This document shows positions 6,306 to 11,568 of a stretch of DNA of 11,568 nt, piece by piece. Position 1 is the stretch's first letter. Every line of letters starts with the position of its first letter. The notes beneath the pieces were generated by a model that saw nothing but the letters and a program-made list of their open reading frames with translations, was not told where the DNA came from and ran no database searches. The translations under genes were made by a program, and so were the position numbers. The stretch is from CAYMJK01 sp043101635 (GTDB taxonomy: Bacteria > Planctomycetota > Phycisphaerae > Phycisphaerales > UBA1924): assembly GCA_043101635.1 (NCBI GenBank), contig JBICIE010000136.1, positions 1 through 11,568 on the forward strand, written 5' to 3'.

Positions 6306-7076
6306 TGGCCGTTGGCCAAGCATGCTGAGTTCGTCGCGGAGGATGGCGGCCAACTCGTAGTTCTCCTGCTGGACGGCCTCTTCCAGCCGCTTGCGCAGTT
6401 CGGCGGTCTGGCTGACGGGGAGGCGGGGCTGGAGGGCCTCCTTCATGCCGCGGAGGGTCTCGACCTCGGTGGACTGCTCGAACAGCTCCGGGGCGCCCTG
6501 GCGCTCGAAGTACTCCCGCAGGGCGTCGAGCCCCTCGTCCAGAGCCAGGGCGGCCGCCTTGGGCTCGCCGTCTTTGAGGGCCTGGCCAGCGATGGCCCGG
6601 GCCCGCATGAACAGGATGAAGGGACGGAATCGCTCCATGGACTGACGCTCGGGCTCGTCGGCAGCGTGCCGGGCGATGAGGTCGAGGGCCCGCAGGTTCC
6701 GGGTCGTGTCGCGGACGACGCCGTCGAAGTCCTCCAGCATGAAGAGGGCCACATATCGGTGGTAGTACTGCGTGGCCTCCTCGCGGATGGCGCGGCAGTC
6801 ATCGGCCGATAACCCGAGGCTTGGCGGGTCCTCGTCGAAACCGACAGACCCGTCGACTTCCAGTTCGTCGGCGAGCTGCTCGAAGTGCTCGAGAAGGCTC
6901 TCGCAGCCGCTGGGTCGGGTTCCGTCAGGGCGGCCATCGACCCGCATCTGGAGGATCCCCAGATCGAGGCGGACCTGGACCCACGGCTCGCCATCCGGGT
7001 CGTGGACGACGCGGACGTTGAGCTTTCCGGGCTCGTGGGGCCAGTCCTTCAGGATTCGGGAAATGTCTTGTGTCAT
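6297..7076 (-). CDS. UVR-motif (UvrB/UvrC-type) protein
   Basis: This encodes 259 aa from the ATG at 7076 (MTQDISRILKDW). The frame stays open upstream to 7286, but that extension is basic, has no start signal and looks unlike the rest. The C-terminus AELRKRLEEAVQQENYELAAILRDEL (225-250) is a clear UVR motif, the small helical hairpin by which UvrB and UvrC bind each other, also found in McsA and ClpC-type proteins. The N-terminal ~60 residues (VRVVHDPDGEPWVQVRLDLGILQMRVDGRPDGTRPSGCESLLEHFE) resemble a conserved block I associate with planctomycete UVR proteins. Residues ~90-200 are helical and TPR-like (YYHRYVALFMLEDFDGVVRDT and on). There is no nuclease, helicase or zinc-cluster motif, so it is not UvrB, UvrC or McsA. 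A scaffold role is inference. No Shine-Dalgarno is seen before the ATG. The gene is divergent from the sigma factor and its stop lies inside the antiporter gene. Confidence 0.85.
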   Translation of the reverse strand: MTQDISRILKDWPHEPGKLNVRVVHDPDGEPWVQVRLDLGILQMRVDGRPDGTRPSGCESLLEHFEQLADELEVDGSVGFDEDPPSLGLSADDCRAIREEATQYYHRYVALFMLEDFDGVVRDTTRNLRALDLIARHAADEPERQSMERFRPFILFMRARAIAGQALKDGEPKAAALALDEGLDALREYFERQGAPELFEQSTEVETLRGMKEALQPRLPVSQTAELRKRLEEAVQQENYELAAILRDELSMLGQRPST

Positions 7077-7382
7077 AGGGGGCCGCGACTTGCGTTCTGC
7101 CTGCTGAATCGTTAGCATACGGGCGGAGGATTGGAGAGCCCTCGGGTCGGGAGCCACGCCCAGGAGAGACAAGACACGGCTTCCGGCACAGATGATGCAG
7201 GTGGACTTGGCGAGGTAGTTTCCGGTCTTTCCAGCGTGAGCGATCTGCTCTTGTTCTGAAGGCGGTTTCCGCTTGGGTCGATGCAACCCCGGAGCAGGCG
7301 CTCACGAACAGGTGGAGGGTGGGCGACAATCGGATCGGCCAGGTGCGCCTGGAGGGCCTTGTCGCGAAAGGTGGGTAGGACA
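7077..7382. other. 306-bp divergent gap between the UVR-protein and sigma-factor genes
   Basis: No tRNA, known small RNA or convincing gene is seen here. Both neighbouring frames stay open into it, but without start signals. It must hold the promoters of both genes. The only candidate I can point to is a minus-strand TATGCT at 7114-7119. AT content is somewhat higher than in the flanking genes, as expected for promoter sequence. Confidence 0.5.
7114..7119 (-). promoter_or_regulatory. Possible -10 element for the UVR-protein gene
   Basis: On the minus strand this reads TATGCT, followed by AACGATT, about 37 nt upstream of the ATG at 7076, giving a leader of roughly 30 nt. No good -35 is present at 16-18 nt. 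Confidence 0.28.
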
Positions 7383-8351
7383 GTGAGTATTCGTTCAGCA
7401 GCCGTTTCGGCGGCCACTGGGGTCCGATCGGACCTGCAGCTCTACCTCAGCGAGATCAACAAGACGCCACTGCTCACTGCTGAGGAGGAGAGAGAGCTTG
7501 GCTGGGCAATCCGCAACGACAACTGCCCCGCTGCGCGGGAGCAGATGATCCGGGCCAATCTCCGGCTTGTCGTGTCGATTGCGAAGCACTACTCCAACCG
7601 GGGTCTGTCGCTGCCTGATCTCGTCGAGGAGGGCAATATCGGGCTTTTGCGCGCGGTCGAGGGCTTCGACCCGGCGCAGGGCGCCCGGTTCAGCACCTAC
7701 GCCTCGTGGTGGATCAAGCAGGCCATCAAGCGAGCCCTGATCAATGCGACGCAGCCGATTCACGTGCCGGCGTACATGGTCGAGCTGATCGCGAAGTGGA
7801 AGGAAGCCTCGCGACGCCTCGAGTCGGAACTGGGCTATCCCCCGTCGGTCGAGGAGCTGGCCGAGGAAATGAACCTCCCGGCCCGCAAGATCCGCATCAT
7901 CCGCCGGGCGGTGCGCGCCATGCGGACGCACTCGCAGTCTTCGGCGGGCCAGGATGGCGACCTGCTGGGGCTCGGCGAGATCGTGGCCGACACCCGCAAC
8001 GGCAAGCCCGAGGACGGCGTGCTGGAGCACGAGGAGTTGTCGCTGCTGCGCCGGCTGATGGAATCGATCGACCAGCGCGAGGCCGCGATCTTGCGCCTGC
8101 GCTTCGGCCTGGACGGCACAGAGCCGCTCACGCTCAAGGAGATCGCCACGCAGGTCGGCCTCAGCCGGGAGCGGGTGCGCCAGATCGTCGATGAGGCGCT
8201 GACACGGCTCAACGAGCAGCTCAACGACGACCGCCCGACCCGTTTCTACCCCGAGAACCGGACCCGCAACGGAGAGGCGATGAGCCTGGAGCGGGCCAAG
8301 GCCCGGGCGGTGGCGGTCGCCTATCAGCGCCGGGCGTCGGCAGCGCAGTAG
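7383..8351 (+). CDS. RpoD/SigA-family sigma-70 factor lacking region 1.1
   Basis: This encodes 322 aa from a GTG at 7383, chosen because AAAGGTGG (7367-7374) lies 8 nt upstream and family similarity starts soon after; an in-frame ATG at 7281 is a weaker alternative. Region 1.2 is SDLQLYLSEINKTPLLTAEEE (16-36). Region 2 spans ~49-123, with ANLRLVVSIAKHYSNRGLSL, DLVEEGNIGLLRAVEGFD (core binding) and FSTYASWWIKQAIKRAL (2.3-2.4, promoter melting and -10 recognition). Region 3 is ~132-212. Region 4 is ~215-280, with LTLKEIATQVGLSRERVRQI as the -35-binding HTH. There is no region 1.1, and an extra basic tail (281-322) follows region 4.2. This suits a group 2 or similar paralogue rather than the housekeeping factor, though planctomycete housekeeping factors cannot be excluded. 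Its regulon is unknown. The methyltransferase gene follows after 34 nt. Confidence 0.92.
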   Translation: MSIRSAAVSAATGVRSDLQLYLSEINKTPLLTAEEERELGWAIRNDNCPAAREQMIRANLRLVVSIAKHYSNRGLSLPDLVEEGNIGLLRAVEGFDPAQGARFSTYASWWIKQAIKRALINATQPIHVPAYMVELIAKWKEASRRLESELGYPPSVEELAEEMNLPARKIRIIRRAVRAMRTHSQSSAGQDGDLLGLGEIVADTRNGKPEDGVLEHEELSLLRRLMESIDQREAAILRLRFGLDGTEPLTLKEIATQVGLSRERVRQIVDEALTRLNEQLNDDRPTRFYPENRTRNGEAMSLERAKARAVAVAYQRRASAAQ

Positions 8352-8374
8352 ACGCTGCAGGCCGCGGCACGATC

Positions 8375-8380
8375 TACCAT
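8375..8380 (+). promoter_or_regulatory. -10-like element at a probably leaderless methyltransferase start
   Basis: TACCAT lies 5 nt before the ATG at 8386, with no Shine-Dalgarno between. The arrangement (CTA-N-CAT/AAT, then CGCC(C)G, then ATG) is nearly the same as at mnmG (CTAGAAT-CGCCCG-ATG). The element sits in the 34-nt gap after the sigma-factor stop. No -35 is evident. Confidence 0.38.
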
Positions 8381-8385
8381 CGCCG

Positions 8386-9216
8386 ATGCCCACAGCGCAG
8401 CGCGAGTACGTCCTCGGCGTCGATCAGCAGGAACTGGAGCGTCTGGGGACGCAGCACCGGCTGTGGGCGGACGCCGCGCATCGGCTGTGGATGCGGGCGC
8501 GGCTGCTGCCCGGGCAGACCGTGCTCGACATCGGCTGCGGGCCGGGCTACGCCGCGCTGGAGATGGCGCAGATCGTCGGCCCCTCAGGCCGAATCGTGGG
8601 CGTTGACGAATCGGCGGCGTTCGTGGCGCGGGCGCGGGAACAGGCCCACGGGCGCGGGCTGACCTGGCTGAGCGCCCACGAGGGCGATGTGCAGGACCTG
8701 CAGGCCGCGGTCTCTCTGGCGCCGGCCAGCGTCGACCTGGCGTACGCCCGCTGGGTGCTGTGCTTCGTGCCGGACCCGGGCGCCGTGCTGGATGGCGCGG
8801 GGCGCCTCCTCAAGCCGCAGGGGCGGATCGCGCTGCAGGACTACTTCAACTACGAGGGCATGCGGATGGCGCCGGAGCGGCCGGCCTTCAACCGCGTGCG
8901 CGACGCCGCCGCGGCAAGCTGGCGGGCCCGCGGCGGGGACCCCGATGTCATGGGACGCATGCCACGTCTGCTGCGCGAGCGCGGTTTCGCCATCGACAGC
9001 CTGGAAGTCGACCAGCGCATCGCCCGCCCGGGCCACCCGATGTGGGTCTGGCCCGAGGTGTTCTGGCGCAGTTTCGTACCGCGCCTGATCGCGGGAGGCT
9101 TCCTGTCGCAGGACGATGCGAACGCGTTCAGCGCCGAATGGGCCGAGGCGGCGGCCGATCCGGACACGTTCTTTCAGCTTCCGCCGGTGTACGAGATCGT
9201 GGCGCAGCGCAGGTAA
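8386..9216 (+). CDS. Class I SAM-dependent methyltransferase
   Basis: This encodes 276 aa. Motif I, VLDIGCGPGYAALEMA, is at residues 46-61 and forms the SAM-binding glycine loop. GRIVGVDES with acidic Asp74 at the end of strand two binds the ribose. EGDVQDL (~101-107) and VDLAYARWVLCFVPDPGAVLDGAGRLLKPQGRIALQDYF match the later strands of a UbiE/Methyltransf_25-type fold. The C-terminal ~100 residues (RARGGDPDVMGRMPRLLRERGF and on) probably form the substrate lid. The substrate cannot be told from sequence; small molecules, quinones and natural products are all possible. It is not RsmG despite lying in the same window as mnmG. The ATG has no ribosome binding site but a -10-like TACCAT just upstream. 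It converges with the peroxiredoxin gene across a 33-nt gap. Confidence 0.9.
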   Translation: MPTAQREYVLGVDQQELERLGTQHRLWADAAHRLWMRARLLPGQTVLDIGCGPGYAALEMAQIVGPSGRIVGVDESAAFVARAREQAHGRGLTWLSAHEGDVQDLQAAVSLAPASVDLAYARWVLCFVPDPGAVLDGAGRLLKPQGRIALQDYFNYEGMRMAPERPAFNRVRDAAAASWRARGGDPDVMGRMPRLLRERGFAIDSLEVDQRIARPGHPMWVWPEVFWRSFVPRLIAGGFLSQDDANAFSAEWAEAAADPDTFFQLPPVYEIVAQRR

Positions 9217-9249
9217 GCGAACGCTGCCGGCCGCGAGGCTGCGCGCAGA

Positions 9250-9885
<636 letters not shown>

Positions 9886-9911
9886 TCCGGGTCTCCTTCT
9901 TGTGGCAGGCA

Positions 9912-9917
9912 AGCGTA
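9912..9917 (-). promoter_or_regulatory. Possible -10 element of the peroxiredoxin gene
   Basis: The minus strand reads TACGCT (TANNNT form) about 27 nt upstream of the ATG at 9885, leaving room for a start site near 9905 and the AAGGAG at 9893-9898. No clear -35 is visible. Confidence 0.25.
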
Positions 9918-9953
9918 GGAGACTCGGCGAGCGGCAGCGGCGTGCCGGATCGC

Positions 9954-11420
9954 CTACGGGCAGCCGGCGCTGAACTGGTTCTGGAAACAGAGGAAATCGA
10001 AGAACGTCAGCGATCCATCGCCATCGCAGTCGGCCCGCATGTCTCCGAAGGCGAACTGGTTCTGGAAGCAGAGGAAGTCGAAGAACGTGAGTTCGCCATC
10101 CCCGTCGCAGTCGGCGGGGCAGGGCGGCGCCGGCGGCAGCGGGCAGCCCCAGCGGGCGATGTGCTTGCTGTACACGCCGCCGGCGTAGTAGAAGAGGCCG
10201 CCGACGTAGAGGCCGCCCGGATTCGGCCCGGGGCCGTCTTCGTCGAAGACGGTCATTCCCCGGAGGCTGGTCCCCGCGCCGAAGCCGGTCACGCCGCCGC
10301 CGACATCGCGCCACCGCTCGCCGTCCCAGCTCGCGATGTTGTTGATTGGGGTCAGATCGGGAAGGATGTTGCAGGCGCCGCCGACGTACAGCCGCTCGCC
10401 CTTCGGACCCGCGCCATCCTCATCCCAGACGGCCATCGCCCTGATCACGCCGCCGCTGAGCCACCCCCCGACATCGGTCCAAGCCGCGCCGTCCCAGCGC
10501 CCGATCGTGCGCAGGGTGTAGGGCTCGCCGCCGGAGACGCTGTTGAACTGGCCGCCGGCGAACAGGGCCGGGCGCTTCGGCCCGGGGCCATCCTCGTCGA
10601 ACACGCAGAGCGATTCAACCGTGTTGCCGAGGCCGGGGCCGACCGCCGTCCACTCGGCGCCATCCCAGCGAGCGATGTTCCAGGCCTCTTCGCCGCCGGC
10701 GGAGTTGAAACTGCCGGCGACGTAGAGCGCCGGGCCGCGCCCGTCGTCGAACACCGTCATCGCGAAGACGGTGACCCGCCCGGGCCCGGTCGAGGCGGCG
10801 AGACCGGCGCCGACTTTGCTCCACCGCTCGCCATCCCAGCGCGCCAGGCCATCGACTGGCACGCCGCCGGCTGCCTGGAACTTCCCGCCGACGAAGAGCG
10901 CCGGAGGCAGCGGCCCGGCGCCATCTTCATCGAAAAGCTGCGTCGCGAAGACGTACGAATTGATGATCCCCGGTTGTGTGACGCCGCCGCCGACATCGTG
11001 CCAGCGGGCGCCATCCCAGCGGGCGAGGCTGTTGACCGGAATGCCGCCCGCGGACTCGATCATCCGCCCGCCGACATACAGCCCGACCGGCACTTTCCCC
11101 GTCGACGGCGCGTGGGCGCGCACGTGGTGAACGCCGTAGTCAAGCCCGCCGAGACCCTCCCCGACCGGGGACGCCGCCCAGCCGTCCCACCGCACCACTC
11201 GTGGGGAGTAGACCCCGGCGATAGTGTCAAACCCTCCGCCCGGGAACAGCCGCGGTGGAGCACCGCCCGCTCCATCTTCATCAAACGTGCCGAAGTCGCG
11301 TACCTCCCAGCCGGCGCCGCCATTGAGTCCGGACCACACCGGCTCGCACTGCGCACTTACCCACAACGGCGTAAGAGTGATCGCGATTGTGGCAGATTTC
11401 CAGAGCATCGTTCGCCTCAT
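9954..11420 (-). CDS. Secreted seven-repeat beta-propeller-like protein with GC-type dockerin tail
   Basis: This encodes 488 aa from the ATG at 11420 (MRRTMLWK, positively charged). A start at 11408 is possible, with GAGG 6 nt upstream. Residues 1-24 are a Sec signal peptide, probably cleaved after VSA or VSAQ. Residues ~46-426 hold seven repeats of about 57 aa with the core FDEDG-GP...LYVGG-F..AGG....IARWDG..W..VG. The RWDG marks fall at 77, 134, 194, 251, 308, 365 (SWDG) and 423 (RWGC). Seven such units fit a closed seven-bladed propeller. After a Pro-rich linker (428-435) come two near-identical motifs, DCDGDG-LTFFDFLCFQNQF, at 437-456 and 464-483, with calcium-loop Asp residues as in dockerins, and the end is SAGCP. 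This matches what I know as GC-type dockerin-anchored proteins of Phycisphaerales. It is probably surface-attached or secreted; its ligand is unknown. Confidence 0.9.
   Translation of the reverse strand: MRRTMLWKSATIAITLTPLWVSAQCEPVWSGLNGGAGWEVRDFGTFDEDGAGGAPPRLFPGGGFDTIAGVYSPRVVRWDGWAASPVGEGLGGLDYGVHHVRAHAPSTGKVPVGLYVGGRMIESAGGIPVNSLARWDGARWHDVGGGVTQPGIINSYVFATQLFDEDGAGPLPPALFVGGKFQAAGGVPVDGLARWDGERWSKVGAGLAASTGPGRVTVFAMTVFDDGRGPALYVAGSFNSAGGEEAWNIARWDGAEWTAVGPGLGNTVESLCVFDEDGPGPKRPALFAGGQFNSVSGGEPYTLRTIGRWDGAAWTDVGGWLSGGVIRAMAVWDEDGAGPKGERLYVGGACNILPDLTPINNIASWDGERWRDVGGGVTGFGAGTSLRGMTVFDEDGPGPNPGGLYVGGLFYYAGGVYSKHIARWGCPLPPAPPCPADCDGDGELTFFDFLCFQNQFAFGDMRADCDGDGSLTFFDFLCFQNQFSAGCP
9972..10112 (-). 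repeat. Two direct repeats encoding the dockerin motifs
   Basis: Stretches 10053-10112 and 9972-10031 each encode a 20-residue motif and are 81 nt apart. The peptides differ at one position (E or S in the seventh place), and the DNA is nearly identical apart from scattered synonymous changes. Each motif contributes one EF-hand-like calcium loop. Confidence 0.85.
10143..11285 (-). repeat. Seven ~171-180-nt repeats encoding propeller blades
   Basis: The encoded spacing between RWDG-type marks is 57, 60, 57, 57, 57 and 58 residues. The DNA copies are diverged but share recurring GC-rich words for GRWDG/ARWDG, DEDG-GP and YVGG. The last unit ends in RWGC rather than RWDG and runs straight into the dockerin linker. 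Confidence 0.8.
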
Positions 11421-11568
11421 CAGCTTGCACTGCATGCCGCGCGGGCGCCGCGCCCCCGCCAAGCAGCGCTCTCGCACGGCCGCCAGTCGTCGTGGACGGT
11501 CGCCGCATCGACCCGGCTATGAGCCAAGAGACCGCAAGAGACGCTCCCGGCTGCGGCAATGTGCCGGC

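Noticed and set aside
1797..7230. Shared 12-mer TTTCCGGTCTTT at 1797-1808 (minus) and 7219-7230 (plus), both in intergenic gaps
   Set aside because: Several 12-base matches are expected by chance among both strands of a sequence this long, and the flanks do not match.
7077..7382. Possible small RNA or riboswitch upstream of the sigma factor
   Set aside because: No strong hairpin series, terminator or known consensus could be recognised by eye; only the unexplained length of the gap suggests it.
7395..8393. Open frame of 332 codons on the minus strand opposite the sigma factor
   Set aside because: It is an antisense shadow of a complete sigma-70 gene.
9217..9249. Bidirectional terminator between the methyltransferase and peroxiredoxin genes
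   Set aside because: The 33-nt gap is GC-rich but has no stable hairpin followed by a T-run on either strand.
9886..10314. N-terminal extension of the peroxiredoxin by 143 residues
   Set aside because: The extension is Arg/Pro-rich and overlaps the propeller gene in another frame. The internal ATG at 9885 has a strong ribosome binding site and the usual family start MSIQLGDPAPDF.
9900..11522. Open frame of 540 codons on the plus strand opposite the propeller/dockerin gene
   Set aside because: The minus strand has the signal peptide, seven regular repeats and dockerin motifs. The plus frame is an antisense echo of those repeats.

Overview
The window is a GC-rich bacterial chromosome fragment that most resembles a member of the Planctomycetota, probably class Phycisphaerae. 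This rests on three things: a secreted propeller protein ending in two CDGDG-LTFFDFLCFQNQF repeats (the GC-type dockerin tail I associate with Phycisphaerales), a UVR-motif protein of a type I associate with planctomycetes, and a short RpoD-like sigma factor without region 1.1. No rRNA, tRNA, insertion sequence, phage or CRISPR array is visible.

Layout. Positions 1-1113 hold the 3' part of a plus-strand gene with an HTH-like segment and a long Pro/Ala-rich tail. Its coding strand is strikingly C-rich, and it carries a small family of palindromic repeats. Convergent to it, on the minus strand, are a two-module zinc-ribbon protein (1229-1741) and, upstream of it, a lipoprotein with a GspG-like pseudopilin domain (1823-2248). 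A 60-bp divergent promoter region separates these from a plus-strand run: a small exported protein (2309-2614), mnmG (2644-4569) and a CPA2-type cation:proton antiporter with an NAD-binding RCK domain (4569-6305), which starts on the mnmG stop codon. The antiporter overlaps tail-to-tail by 9 nt with a minus-strand UVR-motif protein (6297-7076). A 306-bp divergent gap leads to a plus-strand sigma-70 factor (7383-8351) and then a class I SAM methyltransferase (8386-9216). The right end is minus strand: a 1-Cys peroxiredoxin (9250-9885) and a seven-repeat beta-propeller/dockerin secreted protein (9954-11420).

Functionally this looks like an ordinary chromosomal mixture: tRNA wobble modification, ion homeostasis, transcription, redox defence and surface proteins. 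I do not see one multi-gene novel system. The points most worth a second look are the palindromic repeat family inside the first gene, the pseudopilin domain on a lipoprotein, the two apparently leaderless starts, and the propeller/dockerin protein.
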